A stretch of DNA of 64,000 nucleotides, taken from assembly GCF_016786355.1 (NCBI RefSeq), contig NZ_JADWYX010000022.1:1-64000 (forward strand), written 5' to 3'. Origin of the DNA: Frankia sp. AgB1.9 (lineage in GTDB: Bacteria; Actinomycetota; Actinomycetes; Frankiales; Frankiaceae). A program made the position numbers and the translations under genes. The notes beneath the pieces are model-generated. The model saw only the letters and a list, made by a program, of their open reading frames with translations, was not told the origin of the DNA and did no database searches. Shown here one piece after another: positions 7,889-17,297 of this stretch; positions within the stretch are counted from its first letter, which is position 1, and each line of letters begins with the position of its first letter.

Positions 7889-9235
7889 CTAGGCGCGGAC
7901 GCCTGGGCGGGCGGCGAACACCCGGCCGGCGCCTCGCAGCGTGACCGTGGCCGGGCCGGTGAGCATCGCGGACTGGCCCCGCGTGAGCCGCAGTGACGAG
8001 CCGCCGGTAGCCGCGCCTGCCGCCACGTCCTCGCCCTTGCCGGGGTCGCCCTCGGGGGCGTCGGCGGGGCCGCCGGTCGCGCCCACCTCGACGTCGACGG
8101 TGCCGTCGACGGCCAGCAGGACGGCCGGGCGGTTCAGGGTGACCTCGCCACCGGCGCAGATCGCCTCGGCGAGCACGAAGTCGTCGACCGGGACCGGCCA
8201 GTAGCGGACCAGCCCACCCGTGCCCGCCCGCAGCGTGCTCGCCCGGAGCACCGGAGCGTCCGACGGGGCCGGGTCGACCAGCCGGAGCAGCTCGTCGACG
8301 TCGATGTGCTTGGGAGTCAGGCCGCCGCGCAGGACGTTGTCGGACGTCGCCATGATCTCGATGCCGACGCCGTGCACGTAGGCGTGCAGCAGCCGGGCGG
8401 GCTGGAACAGCGCCTCGCCGGGGCTGAGCGTGACGTCGTTGAGCAGCAGCGCGGCGGCGATGCCGACGTCGCCGGGATGGGCCGCGGCGAGCCGGCCGAC
8501 CAGGTCGGCGGCCCGAGCGAGGTCGGCGGCGCCGGCCGAGGTGGCACCGGACGAGGCCTCGGCCCGTTGCGAGACCGTCGCCGCCGCGCGGGTGAGCTCG
8601 CCGGCCAGCGCCCGGCCGCGCTCGCGCGGCAGTGTCAGCAGGGTGCGCAGGACCGTGGCGGCGCCGCCGTTCGGGTCCGTCACCAGCGGGCGGAAGGCCG
8701 CCGAGAGGTCGGCGACGCCGAACGCCTCGATGATCGCGAGCGTGCGGGCCGGCGCCCGGACGCCGGCCAGCGCCCGGAACGGGGTGAGCGCGACGATCAG
8801 CTCGGGCTTGTGGTTCGGGTCGCGGTAGCGGCGCTCGGGCGCGTTGCGCGGCACGCCGGCCCGCTCCTCGGAGTCGAAGCCGGCCCTGGCCTGCGCCCGG
8901 TCGGGGTGTACCTGCAGCGACAGCGCCTTCTCGGCCGCCAGCACCTTCAGCAGGAAGGGCAGCTGGCCGACCAGCTCGGCGGCCGGGCGGCGCCGGCCGG
9001 CGTCGTCGCAGTCGGACGGGGCGACCGGGTGGGTGCCCAGCCACAGCTCGGCGGCGGGCTCACCGCTCGGCGCCTCGCCCAGCAGGTCGTAGATCGCGTC
9101 GGGCGAGCCCCAGGCGTAGTGCTGGACCTGGCCGTACAGCGGCAGCACCCGTGGGCTCGCCGCCTCGGCTGGCGGGGGCACCGCCCCGGCGGGCCGGGGC
9201 ATGGGGGCACCGGCGATCTGGGTGTCTGCGCTCAT
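7889..9235 (-). CDS. manA: Mannose-6-phosphate isomerase, class I
   Basis: Interconverts fructose 6-phosphate and mannose 6-phosphate, the first step toward GDP-mannose. A 448-aa cupin metalloenzyme. Visible type I PMI motifs are QHYAWGSPDAIYDLLG near the N-terminus, the zinc-ligand segment SLQVHPD, YRDPNHKPELIVAL, and YVHGVGIEIMATSDNVLRGG with TPKHID. A low-complexity alanine/proline N-terminal lead of about 25 residues and a glycine/alanine-rich insert near the C-terminus are lineage padding. In mycobacteria manA (Rv3255c) lies in the same block as manB and the SIS protein. Here it is on the opposite strand from manB and bounds the lanthipeptide island. Confidence 0.93.
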   Translation of the reverse strand: MSADTQIAGAPMPRPAGAVPPPAEAASPRVLPLYGQVQHYAWGSPDAIYDLLGEAPSGEPAAELWLGTHPVAPSDCDDAGRRRPAAELVGQLPFLLKVLAAEKALSLQVHPDRAQARAGFDSEERAGVPRNAPERRYRDPNHKPELIVALTPFRALAGVRAPARTLAIIEAFGVADLSAAFRPLVTDPNGGAATVLRTLLTLPRERGRALAGELTRAAATVSQRAEASSGATSAGAADLARAADLVGRLAAAHPGDVGIAAALLLNDVTLSPGEALFQPARLLHAYVHGVGIEIMATSDNVLRGGLTPKHIDVDELLRLVDPAPSDAPVLRASTLRAGTGGLVRYWPVPVDDFVLAEAICAGGEVTLNRPAVLLAVDGTVDVEVGATGGPADAPEGDPGKGEDVAAGAATGGSSLRLTRGQSAMLTGPATVTLRGAGRVFAARPGVRA

Positions 9236-9308
9236 CGCGTCGCGCTCATCGTGTCGCTCTCCAGCTGGCCGGGGCTTCGCCGAACGACCACAGAGTACGG
9301 GCCGGCCG

Positions 9309-9923
9309 TTACTCTTCCTCGCCCCAGCCGTGGCCCTCGGGGTCTATGACGGCCGGATCGACGCCGAGCATGTCGGCGACCTCGTGAATGATCGCGTCGA
9401 GGACGAGCTCGGCGAGGTCCTCGGTGTCGACCGCGCGGGCCTCCAGCGGGCGCCGGTAGACGACGATGCGCCGGGGCGTCGCGGACCGGCCCCGGCCGGT
9501 GGCGGGCTGGTAGAGGGCCAGCGGGACGACGTCGTCGGAGACGCCCACCGGTGGCACGTCCTCCACCGCGAACTCGACGCCGGCCAGCTGGTCCGACCAG
9601 CGCAGGTCGAGATGCTCCACGGCGTCGAGGACGAGATCGTCGAAGCGCTCGCCGCGGGTCGAGTACGCGGGGACGTCCGGTGGGAACAGGGTGCCGCGCA
9701 TCCCGCGGCCGCGCCGGTCCCGGCGGCGGCGGGCTGGGATCGGCCGCCGCGTGGCGACCGGTAGCCGGACGGTCGCCGGGCGCTCGGGCGCGGTGGACTG
9801 AGCTGAGGCAGGCGCTGACACCGAAGGCGCGGCCGCCGCCGGCTCGGAGCCAGCCGCCGGTCCGGAGTCAGCCGCGGAGTCGGAGCCAGCCGCAGAGTCT
9901 GAGCCAGCGGTTTCGTCCACCAC
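9309..9923 (-). CDS. Zincin-like metallopeptidase-family protein (Rv3259 type), catalytic motif degenerate
   Basis: A 204-aa protein. The first 80 residues are low-complexity Ser/Ala/Pro followed by a basic stretch (RRRRDRRGRGMRG). The folded part starts at about residue 75 and matches the small metallopeptidase family found beside whiB2 and DUF3499 in actinobacteria. The expected HExxH is HEVAD here (IIHEVADMLGVD), so the second histidine is missing. Catalysis is therefore doubtful, and I believe related actinobacterial proteins are also degenerate. Divergent from the DUF3499 gene at 10174. Function unknown. Confidence 0.75.
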   Translation of the reverse strand: MVDETAGSDSAAGSDSAADSGPAAGSEPAAAAPSVSAPASAQSTAPERPATVRLPVATRRPIPARRRRDRRGRGMRGTLFPPDVPAYSTRGERFDDLVLDAVEHLDLRWSDQLAGVEFAVEDVPPVGVSDDVVPLALYQPATGRGRSATPRRIVVYRRPLEARAVDTEDLAELVLDAIIHEVADMLGVDPAVIDPEGHGWGEEE

Positions 9924-10173
9924 CGAGCTAGCGTAGCCGGCCGCGGCACGGCTCGGCGCCGACCCGCGTGGCGTGATCCAGGCCGGTCGGGCGGGACGAC
10001 CCGGCGAGCGGAGCGGGCGGCCGCCGCGCGGGGTGTGCGAGAGGGCTGAAATGCGCGCAATTGGAAGCGCAGAGTGATTGGATGAGGCAGTTTACGTCAC
10101 GAGCGTGGCTTGTCCGGCGCGACACGGCGGCCGGTGGTGGCCGCCGCCCGTTCCGGGGTCTACCGTCCGGAAC

Positions 10174-10593
10174 GTGAAGCCCCGGCGCTGCTCCCGCTCG
10201 GCCTGTTCCGCGGTCGCGGTCGCCACGCTCACCTATGCCTACGCGGAGTCCACCGCGGTGCTCGGGCCGCTGTCGCCGTACGTCGAGCCTCACTCGTACG
10301 ACCTGTGCGGGCCGCACGCCGACCGGCTGACCGTCCCGCGCGGCTGGGCGGTCGTGCGCCTCGACCCGGAGCCTCCGCGCAACCCGGCCACCGACGACCT
10401 CGAGGCACTGGCCGACGTCGTCCGGGAGGTCGCGCGCCCCGCGCCGCTGCCCGGTGACGCGCCCGGCTACGGGCCGGCCCAGGGCTACGGTCCGGTCCCG
10501 GGTCACGGCCCGGTCGTCGGCGCCGGCCAGGAACCCCCGCGCGACGACCCCGGCGGCCGCCGGGGCCACCTGCGCGCGGTTCCCACGTCCTGA
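10174..10593 (+). CDS. DUF3499 family protein (Rv3258c type)
   Basis: A 139-aa protein of the actinobacterial DUF3499 family. The N-terminus KPRRCSRSACSAVAVATLTY and the later YDLCGPHADRLTVPRGWAVVRL hold the conserved cysteines (C-x4-C and a later Cys with CGPH), which suggests a small metal-binding fold. GTG 10174 is chosen because the family begins at the conserved R-C segment; the upstream open frame is not conserved in style. The C-terminal third is Gly/Pro/Tyr repeats (GYGPAQGYGPVPGHGP). It sits beside the metallopeptidase-like gene and before manB, the order known from mycobacteria. Its biochemical role is not known. Confidence 0.8.
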   Translation: MKPRRCSRSACSAVAVATLTYAYAESTAVLGPLSPYVEPHSYDLCGPHADRLTVPRGWAVVRLDPEPPRNPATDDLEALADVVREVARPAPLPGDAPGYGPAQGYGPVPGHGPVVGAGQEPPRDDPGGRRGHLRAVPTS

Positions 10594-10818
10594 ACCCGGG
10601 CGAGCGAGCTTCGGCTCCCCGACGGGCCCTCGGAGATCCTCCCGCCCGCGGTGGTGGATAGGGTCACTCCGACGCCGAGACCGCGCGACACGCACTGACC
10701 ACGTCGCCAGGCGGGCGTCGACCGGATCCGCGTCCGTGGGACTGTTGTTCCGCGTGACTGTGGAGACGAGCCGGGCGGTGACAGCCGCCGCCGAGACGGG
10801 TGCGGAAGGTGGAGGGCA

Positions 10819-12177
10819 ATGGGGCTTGACCTCGCCCGGATCTTCAAGGCGTATGACGTGCGCGGGGTCGTGCCGTCCGAGTTCGACGCGGACATCGCCC
10901 GCGCCACCGGCGCGGCGTTCGTCCGGCTGTTGGACGCCAAGGAGATCGTGATCGCGCACGACATGCGCGAGTCGTCCGGTCCGCTGTCCGCGGCGTTCGC
11001 CGAGGGCGCGACGAGCCAGGGCGCCGACGTCGTGCTCGCCGGGCTCGGGTCGACGGACCTGCTGTACTTCGCCGCCGGCTCGCTGAACCTGCCGGGCGCG
11101 ATGTTCACCGCGTCGCACAACCCGGCCAAGTACAACGGCATCAAGATGTGCCGCGCCGGCGCCGCGCCCATCGGGCAGGAGACCGGGCTCGCCGAGATCC
11201 GCGACATGGTCGCGACCGGGGTTCCCGAGTTCACCGGCACGCCGGGCTCGGTCCGCGAGATCGACCTGCGCGACGCCTATGTCGCCCACCTGCGCGGACT
11301 GGTCGATCTGTCCGGCATCCGGCCGCTGAAGGTCGCGGTGGACGCGGGCAACGGCATGGGCGGCTACACCGTGCCGGCGGCCTTCGCCGACCTGCCGCTC
11401 GACGTCGTCCCGCTCTACTTCGAGCTGGACGGCAGCTTCCCGAACCACGAGGCGAACCCGATCGAGCCGGAGAACCTGCGCGACCTGCAGAAGGCCGTCC
11501 GGGACAGCGGCGCCGACATCGGCCTCGCCTTCGACGGTGACGCCGACCGCTGCTTCGTCGTCGACGAGCGCGGAGAGCTGGTCACCCCGTCCACCATCAC
11601 CGCGCTGGTCGCGGAACGGGAGCTCGCCCGTGAGCCGGGCGGAACCATCATCCACAACGTGATCGTCAGCAAGGCGGTCCCGGAGCTGGTCCGCAAGCTC
11701 GGGGCGGTCCCGGTACGCACCCGCGTCGGGCACTCGTTCATCAAGGGCGAGATGGCCCGGACGGGCGCCATCTTCGGCGGCGAGCACTCGGGCCACTTCT
11801 ACTTCCGGGACTTCTGGCGGGCCGACTCGGGGATGCTCGCGGCCCTGCACGTCCTGGCCGCGCTCGGCGGCCAGGCCGGCCCGCTCTCGGCACTGCTCGA
11901 CGGCTACGCTCCGTACGCCGTGTCCGGGGAGATCAACTCGGAGGTCGCCGACGCGGCCGCGTCGATGAAGGCCATCGAGGCCGAGTACGCGCACAAGGCC
12001 ACCGATATCGACCACCTGGACGGCCTGACCATCTCGCTCGCGGACGGCTCGTGGTTCAACCTGCGGCCGTCCAACACCGAACCGCTGCTGCGCCTCAACG
12101 TCGAGGCGGGGGATGATGACACCATGAGCCGGCTGAGGGACGAGGTCCTGGCCAGCATCCGTGGTGGAAGGGACTGA
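10819..12177 (+). CDS. manB: Phosphomannomutase/phosphoglucomutase
   Basis: Converts mannose 6-phosphate to mannose 1-phosphate for GDP-mannose synthesis. A 452-aa alpha-D-phosphohexomutase. Visible: start IFKAYDVRG, the phosphoserine loop TASHNPAKYNG, the metal loop DGDADRC, the sugar-binding loop GGEHSGHFYFRD, and the phosphate-binding C-terminal RPSNTEPLLRLNVEA. All catalytic loops are intact and the length is typical. ATG 10819 follows GGTGGAGGG at 10809-10817. The Trm112 gene starts 8 bases after the stop and the SIS gene follows, so these three probably form one transcript feeding sugar-nucleotide supply. Confidence 0.95.
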   Translation: MGLDLARIFKAYDVRGVVPSEFDADIARATGAAFVRLLDAKEIVIAHDMRESSGPLSAAFAEGATSQGADVVLAGLGSTDLLYFAAGSLNLPGAMFTASHNPAKYNGIKMCRAGAAPIGQETGLAEIRDMVATGVPEFTGTPGSVREIDLRDAYVAHLRGLVDLSGIRPLKVAVDAGNGMGGYTVPAAFADLPLDVVPLYFELDGSFPNHEANPIEPENLRDLQKAVRDSGADIGLAFDGDADRCFVVDERGELVTPSTITALVAERELAREPGGTIIHNVIVSKAVPELVRKLGAVPVRTRVGHSFIKGEMARTGAIFGGEHSGHFYFRDFWRADSGMLAALHVLAALGGQAGPLSALLDGYAPYAVSGEINSEVADAAASMKAIEAEYAHKATDIDHLDGLTISLADGSWFNLRPSNTEPLLRLNVEAGDDDTMSRLRDEVLASIRGGRD

Positions 12178-12185
12178 AGCGCACA

Positions 12186-12389
12186 ATGAGCCTCGATCCG
12201 CTGCTTTTGGAGATCCTCGCCTGCCCCTGTCCGCAGCACGCTCCGCTGCGTCAGGACACGGTGGCCGGCGCCCCGGTCCTCGTCTGCACCGCCTGCAATC
12301 TGGCGTTCCCGGTGCGCGACGACATCCCGGTGATGCTGCTCGACGAAGCGAGCCCGTTCCCGGAGGCCGCCGCCCCGGCGACGTCCTGA
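12186..12389 (+). CDS. Trm112 family protein
   Basis: A 67-aa zinc-ribbon-like protein. LLEILACPCPQHAPL begins it, VLVCTACNLAFPVRDDIPVMLLDEA ends it, and the CxC plus CTAC cysteines form the metal site. Trm112-type proteins act as activators of methyltransferases in eukaryotes and archaea. The bacterial homologues (YcaR type) have poorly defined roles. It lies 8 bases after manB, a placement I recall as frequent in actinobacteria. The partner is not evident from this window. Confidence 0.88.
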   Translation: MSLDPLLLEILACPCPQHAPLRQDTVAGAPVLVCTACNLAFPVRDDIPVMLLDEASPFPEAAAPATS

Positions 12390-12483
12390 GCGATGGGCCG
12401 GGGCCGGGCTGGCGGCCCCACGCAGGAGCCGGGCCGATCGTGCCTTCCAGCCGGTTCACCGGTTCGGGCGGGTGTGAGGGCGG

Positions 12484-13647
12484 TTGACTAGCACGGTGTA
12501 CGTCGACGAGAGCGTCCTGGACGACCCGGCGCGACTGGCCGTGGCCGATCCCGGGGAACTGCTGCGGGAGCTCGCGACCGGCGGTCGGCAGATCCGGGAG
12601 ACCTGGCGTCTCGCCGAGGAGGCCGGAGCGGCTCAGCTCGGCGCCGACGGGCGGCCCCGGGCCGTGCTGGTCGTCGGCACCGGGGCGGCAGCGGGCGCGG
12701 CCGACGTACTCGTCGCCGCGGCCGGAGCGGTCAGCCCCGTCCCGGTCATCGGCCATCACGATCATGGGCTGCCCGGCTGGGTCGGCGTGGCCGACGTCGT
12801 CCTGGCCGTCTCCGGCTCCGGACGTTCGCCGCTGACCCTGACCGCGGTCGAGGACGCGGCTCGCCGCGGCTGCCGCATCCTCGCCGTCGGCCCGGCCGAC
12901 ACCCCGTTGCACTATCTGGCCGACCGGGCCAGGGCGCCCTTCGTCAAGATCGACGGCACCCGGCCGGAGCGGGCCAGCCTGTGGGCGCTGGCCACCCCGC
13001 TGCTGGCCGTGGGTACCGCCCTCGGGGTCTGCCGGGACGCCGCCGCCGGCGTCGAGGCGGCCGCGGCCCGGCTGGAGGAGATCGCCGGGCGCAGCCGGCC
13101 GTCCAGCGAGTCGTTCGTCAACCCGGCGAAGCTGCTCGCCCTGGAGCTGGCCGGCACCCTTCCGATCATCTGGGGCACCTCGCAGGCGACCTCGGCCGCG
13201 GCCAGCCGGGCGGCCACCCAGCTCGCCGTCACGGCGAAGTACCCGGTGCTGCACGGTGGCCTTCCGCACCCGGGGATCTACCAGATCGCCGCCTTCGACG
13301 GCGTCTTCGGCGCCCGCGCCGCGGCGGCCGACGCCGGGAACGACGAGCTCGACGAGTTCTTCCGCGACCGGGTCGACGACGAGATGACCACCCGGCTGCG
13401 GCTGATCCTGCTGCGCGACCCGGGGCACGAGCATCCGGATGTGACCCGCCGCGCCGAGGCGGTCGTCCGCGTCGCCGCCGAACGCGGCGTCGGCGTCACC
13501 GAGCTCTCCGCGACGGGCAGCCACCCGGTGGAGCGGATGGCGTCCCTGGTCGGTCTGCTGGACTACGCGTCGGTCTATCTGGCGATGCTGATCGGCATCG
13601 ACCCGAGCCTCGAACCGGCCATCCACGACCTCGACCGCGTCCGCTGA
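12484..13647 (+). CDS. SIS-domain phosphosugar-binding protein (Rv3256c type)
   Basis: A 387-aa protein with sugar-isomerase folds. The first SIS half has VVGTGAAAGAADVL and VVLAVSGSGRSPLTLTAVEDA (phosphate-binding serines). The second half resembles the C-terminal domain of bifunctional phosphoglucose/phosphomannose isomerases (PIIWGTSQATSAAA, HGGLPHPGIYQI). A TTG at 12484 is the likely start, with no better start in frame near it. It closes the manB-Trm112-SIS group, so an isomerase or regulatory role in mannose metabolism is likely. The exact substrate cannot be read from sequence. It converges on the PBP gene across the 75-bp palindrome at 13696. Confidence 0.85.
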   Translation: MTSTVYVDESVLDDPARLAVADPGELLRELATGGRQIRETWRLAEEAGAAQLGADGRPRAVLVVGTGAAAGAADVLVAAAGAVSPVPVIGHHDHGLPGWVGVADVVLAVSGSGRSPLTLTAVEDAARRGCRILAVGPADTPLHYLADRARAPFVKIDGTRPERASLWALATPLLAVGTALGVCRDAAAGVEAAAARLEEIAGRSRPSSESFVNPAKLLALELAGTLPIIWGTSQATSAAASRAATQLAVTAKYPVLHGGLPHPGIYQIAAFDGVFGARAAAADAGNDELDEFFRDRVDDEMTTRLRLILLRDPGHEHPDVTRRAEAVVRVAAERGVGVTELSATGSHPVERMASLVGLLDYASVYLAMLIGIDPSLEPAIHDLDRVR

Positions 13648-13695
13648 GGCGGTGGACGCCTCGCGTCCGCCGCGCGCACCGTCACCCCCGTGCGG

Positions 13696-13770
13696 TGATC
13701 GCCGTTTTGGCCCTCTGGTGGTCGTGAATACTTTCTGATCACGACCAGCGCAGGGCCAAAACGGCGATCA
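13696..13770. repeat. 75-bp palindromic element, copy A
   Basis: A near-perfect hairpin. The outer arms are TGATCGCCGTTTTGGCCCT and its exact complement (19 bp). After a short internal mismatch, GGTCGTGA pairs with TCACGACC. The central loop is about 11 bases. It lies between convergent genes (the SIS gene ends at 13647, the PBP gene ends at 13803), so it could end transcription from both sides. The same element, always 75 bp, occurs at 40761, 49046, 55627 and 56529. Confidence 0.92.
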
Positions 13771-13802
13771 ACAGCCGCCAAGTGAGGCCGGACCGGCCGC
13801 AG

Positions 13803-16418
13803 CTAGTGGCCGTTGCCGTTTCCGTCGCCATTTCCGTTGCCCTGGCCCGGGAGGCGTGGGCCCGTGGTGTCGCCTCCCTGGCCGGGAACCACCGGGGTCA
13901 CGGTGACGGTGCCTGGCTGGCCTGACGGGCCGACGATCGGCTGGCCGGTCAGCGGATCGATCAGCACGCCAGGGGATGGCGGCGGCGCCGCCGCGCCGTC
14001 GGTCTGGAAGCCGCCCTTCGTGCCCTGAGCGACCGCCGGGTCAGCCTTGGGCAACGCCTCCACGGGTGTGCCCTGTAGCGCCGGCTTCAGTGTCCGACTG
14101 AAGATCAGGGCAGGGAGGCCGCCACCGAAGACCTCAGGCCAGACCTTCCCGTCCGCCTTGAGGCCGGCGAGGTTGTACTTCGAGCCGCGAGGGTCGCCGA
14201 GCGCGACCGCGGCGGCCATCTGCGGGGTGAAGCCGACGAACCAGGCGCTGGAGTAGTTGTCGTTGGTCCCGGTCTTGCCAGCGGCGGGGCGCCCGATGTT
14301 CGCGTTCGGGGAGCCGGTGCCGTTGGTGATGACCCCGGCCAGCACGCTCGCGACCGTGTCCGCGATGCCCTCGGAGATGGCCTGCTTGCACTCGGGCTTC
14401 GGAGCGATGTCGACGTTCTCCTTGGAGGAGTCGGTCGCCGAGGTCACGAACCGCGGTGTGCAGTACTTCCCGCCGGAGGCGAAGACCGCGTAGGCGCTGG
14501 CCATGTCGAGTGGCGCGATCTGCGTGTTCTGGCTGAGCGTCAGACCACCGAAGGTCGGGCCGAGCTCCAGCCTCCCGTTGGCGTCCGTCGGTGCGTCGCT
14601 CTGCGGGATCCCGAGGCGTCGCGCCATGGCCCAGACGTTCGTCACGCCGACCTTGGCCTCGAGCTGGATGTAGTACGTGTTGACCGACTGCCAGGTGCCG
14701 TTCCGCATGTCGAAGGTGCCGGATTCCGAGTCCGCGGAGTTGGAGTAGCCATCCGGGCACTTCTTGTCGTCGGTCGTGATGGGGAAGATGCTCTTGATCT
14801 CAGGCCACGTGTCGGCGTTCAGGCAGCTCGGCGAGTAGAAACCCGTCGACAGGCCGTAGCCCTGTTCGAGCGCCGTGGCCATGGTGAACGCCTTGAAGGC
14901 CGAGCCAGGCTCGAACCCGCCGGTACTGGGCGCGAGGGACGGAAGGTTGATCTTGGTCTGGTTCTGGCTGGTGTCGGCACCGAAGTTCCGGTTCTCGGCC
15001 ATCGCCAGGATGTTTCCGGTCCCGGGCTGGACGACCGCTATGGGTGCTACGGCCCGGCTGTCCCGCCCGATCGTCGTGTCGACGGCGTTCTGCGCCGCTT
15101 CCTGCGCCTTCATGTCGAGGGTCGTGTGGATCTGCAGGCCACCCTCGTACAGCCGCCGCTGCCGCTCTTCCTTGGTGGAACCGAGCGACGGGTCGCTGGA
15201 CAGCTCGGTCCGGACGTAGTCGCAGAAGAAGGGCGCGATGGAATTGCTGCAGGAGTCGAGCGTGGTGCCTTCCGTGGTGTTCAGCGTGATCGGCAGCTGC
15301 TTGGCCCCGGCCGCCTGGGTCGCCGAGATGTACTTCGACGTCACCATGTGGTCGAGGACCTCGTTGCGCCGCGTGGTGGCCGCCGCCTTGTTGGTGGTCG
15401 GGTCGTAGCGCGACGGGCTCTGCACCAGGCCGGCGAGCAGCGCGGCCTGGCCGAGGGTCAGGTCCTTGACGTTGACGTTGAAGTAGTGCTCCGCCGCGGT
15501 GCCGACACCGTAGGCGCCGTCACCGAAGTAGGCGATGTTGAGGTAGCGGGTGAGGATCTCGTCCTTCGGGAGGATCTTCTCGAGGGCCGACGCGTAGCGC
15601 AGCTCCTGGATCTTGCGCCCGACCGACGGGTCCGTCGCGGCCTTCCGCTCGGCCGGGGTCGTCGCGTTCTGCAGCAGCACGTTCTTCACGTACTGCTGGG
15701 TCAGGGTCGAACCGCCCTGCTGGACGTCGCCGGCCTGGCTGTTGCGCAGGGCGGCGCGCAGCACGCCCTTCGGGTCGAAGCCGCCGTGCTCGTAGAACCG
15801 GGCGTCCTCGATCGCGACGATCGCCTGGCGCATCACCGTGGGGATCTGGTTCCCCTCCACGACGACCCGGTTCTCGGCGCCGTGCAGCGTGGCGACGACG
15901 GTGCCGTTGGCGGCCAGGATCTGCGAGTTCTGCGGCAGTGGCGGGGTCGCCAGTACCGAGGGCAGGTCCAGGTAGTGGTCGGCGGAGGCCTTGGCGAACA
16001 GGCCCAGCCCGGAGACGAATGGCAGGGCGAGCAGCGCCACCACCAGCGCGATGGCCAGCGAGATGATCGCGGCCCGGCCGCCGAACGCGCGCACGGGGCT
16101 GGTCGGGGGCGGCGTGGAAGCCGGCGCCAGTGGGAGGTCGAGCACCGAGCGTCCGCCACCCTCGTCTCTACCGTGCTGTGCTTGCGCGTTGTCACGGTCC
16201 TTGACCGCGGCGCTCCCGCCGCGGCCGAGGCGGCCGGCCTGGCCGCCCGCGTGCCTACCGGCGGGGATCGGGCCGTCGGCGCGACGTGCCGACCGACCGG
16301 ATCCCGCCACCGGTGTCTGCGTGTCCCGTCCGGCAGCCGTGGCCGTCACCCCCAGCGCGAGAGTCCGTGACGTCGGCCCGGCCAGTCGGGACGGGGACGT
16401 GTCCGGTGGACCTGTCAA
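13803..16418 (-). CDS. Class A penicillin-binding protein (transglycosylase/transpeptidase)
   Basis: A bifunctional peptidoglycan synthase of up to 871 aa. The order is a cytoplasmic basic lead, a membrane anchor at about 116-138, a GT51 glycosyltransferase domain (catalytic IEDARFYEHGG near 203, GGSTLTQQYVKN near 236), then a transpeptidase domain with PGSAFK (Ser506, Lys509), SVN (578) and KTGTNDNYSSAWFVGF. The C-terminal tail is Pro/Gly-rich and ends in Gly-Asn repeats, as in actinobacterial PonA-type proteins. The TTG at 16418 is the longest start. The first ~110 residues are poorly constrained, so an internal GTG may be the real start. It stands alone, converging on the SIS gene. Confidence 0.93.
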   Translation of the reverse strand: MTGPPDTSPSRLAGPTSRTLALGVTATAAGRDTQTPVAGSGRSARRADGPIPAGRHAGGQAGRLGRGGSAAVKDRDNAQAQHGRDEGGGRSVLDLPLAPASTPPPTSPVRAFGGRAAIISLAIALVVALLALPFVSGLGLFAKASADHYLDLPSVLATPPLPQNSQILAANGTVVATLHGAENRVVVEGNQIPTVMRQAIVAIEDARFYEHGGFDPKGVLRAALRNSQAGDVQQGGSTLTQQYVKNVLLQNATTPAERKAATDPSVGRKIQELRYASALEKILPKDEILTRYLNIAYFGDGAYGVGTAAEHYFNVNVKDLTLGQAALLAGLVQSPSRYDPTTNKAAATTRRNEVLDHMVTSKYISATQAAGAKQLPITLNTTEGTTLDSCSNSIAPFFCDYVRTELSSDPSLGSTKEERQRRLYEGGLQIHTTLDMKAQEAAQNAVDTTIGRDSRAVAPIAVVQPGTGNILAMAENRNFGADTSQNQTKINLPSLAPSTGGFEPGSAFKAFTMATALEQGYGLSTGFYSPSCLNADTWPEIKSIFPITTDDKKCPDGYSNSADSESGTFDMRNGTWQSVNTYYIQLEAKVGVTNVWAMARRLGIPQSDAPTDANGRLELGPTFGGLTLSQNTQIAPLDMASAYAVFASGGKYCTPRFVTSATDSSKENVDIAPKPECKQAISEGIADTVASVLAGVITNGTGSPNANIGRPAAGKTGTNDNYSSAWFVGFTPQMAAAVALGDPRGSKYNLAGLKADGKVWPEVFGGGLPALIFSRTLKPALQGTPVEALPKADPAVAQGTKGGFQTDGAAAPPPSPGVLIDPLTGQPIVGPSGQPGTVTVTPVVPGQGGDTTGPRLPGQGNGNGDGNGNGH

Positions 16419-16598
16419 GCATGCGTGAGCTGCCGGAAGGTCGCCCGGCGGCGTCCGGCAGGTGCGCCCGGACTATGAGCCTGCGCCCACTATGAGCCAC
16501 CGCCCACCATGAGCCGCCGCCCCGGTTCTGCCCGCGCGCTCGGTCGTCGCGGGCATGGACAACCGTACCGGATGCGCCTATGGCTGGACGGGACGGTG

Positions 16599-17165
16599 TC
16601 AGGGCAGGTCGAGGAGGCGTCGGGCCTTCTGCGCCTCGAAGTCCAGGGCGGCGACCGGTGGGTGCGGGGCGATCCGGCGGGTCAGCTCGCCAAGCCGGCG
16701 CACGTCGGCTGCGACGGCCGGTTCGGCGAGCACCCGCACCGCGAAGGCCAGATCGCTCGGACTGATCTGGTAGCGGCGCTCCAGCTCGTCCGCGTACGCG
16801 GCCGCGACCAGCTCGCGCTCGCCGTACTCCCGATGCCCGCCAGCCGAGCGGGCCGGCGCCACGAGCCCGAGCGACTCCCGGTAGCGCAGCATTCGCGGCG
16901 TCGTCTCCAGGACGGCGGCGGCCCGCGCGATCGGCAGCCGCTGCTCCGGGCGCAGCCGGACCTTCGCCCGCAGCCGCTCCAGCACCTCGCGCACGAACCG
17001 TTCCTCCCGCACCTGGGCCTCGGCATACGCGCGCCGCGCGGTCGGCAGCCAGGCGGCCGCCCGGCCGGGGACGTCGTGGCCGGTGGCCTGGTTGCCGGCG
17101 GTCGCGGGGCCCGGCCTGCGAGCGATCACGGGGCGAAGCGTAGCCCGGGGTGCCTTGGTTGGCAC
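16599..17165 (-). CDS. MerR-type transcriptional regulator
   Basis: A 188-aa protein. The winged-helix part is at about residues 75-145 ([42 protein letters not shown]), which carries the MerR pattern [11 protein letters not shown] and HREYGERE. Ahead of it is an unusual N-terminal region of about 70 residues with helix-forming [16 protein letters not shown]. The C-terminal helix is short and has no cysteine metal site, so a metal sensor is unlikely. It is divergent from ahcY and the start codons lie 132 bp apart, so control of ahcY or of itself is plausible. Start GTG 17165 is the longest option. Confidence 0.78.
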   Translation of the reverse strand: MPTKAPRATLRPVIARRPGPATAGNQATGHDVPGRAAAWLPTARRAYAEAQVREERFVREVLERLRAKVRLRPEQRLPIARAAAVLETTPRMLRYRESLGLVAPARSAGGHREYGERELVAAAYADELERRYQISPSDLAFAVRVLAEPAVAADVRRLGELTRRIAPHPPVAALDFEAQKARRLLDLP

Positions 17166-17297
17166 TTAATCTTACATCTCCCTGTCAGCTTTGTTGACAC
17201 TCCGCGTTCGTCGGCCGATGGTCGAGACGGTGAGCCTGACCATTTCTCGGGCCGCTTCGCGGGCCGTTGTCCCCGCGCTCGCAGGGAGGATCTGAAC
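17166..17297. promoter_or_regulatory. Divergent promoter region merR-like/ahcY with a TGTCA/TGACA dyad
   Basis: The dyad TGTCAGCTTTGTTGACA at 17183-17199 has arms TGTCA and TGACA. Its right arm is part of TTGACA (17194-17199), a good -35 match for ahcY, but the -10 is unclear. GGGAGGA at 17284-17290 is the ahcY ribosome binding site. The arrangement would let a dyad-binding regulator, such as the divergent MerR protein, control ahcY. I saw no match to an SAH riboswitch. Confidence 0.45.

Noticed and set aside
9928..13626. A 1,232-codon minus-strand open frame across manB, Trm112 and SIS genes
   Set aside because: It is antisense to clear genes with intact motifs, shows no recognisable family, and arises from the strong GC3 bias of the opposite strand.
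17166..17297. SAH riboswitch upstream of ahcY
   Set aside because: The leader is short and I could not find the conserved riboswitch core; a dyad overlapping a -35 explains it better.
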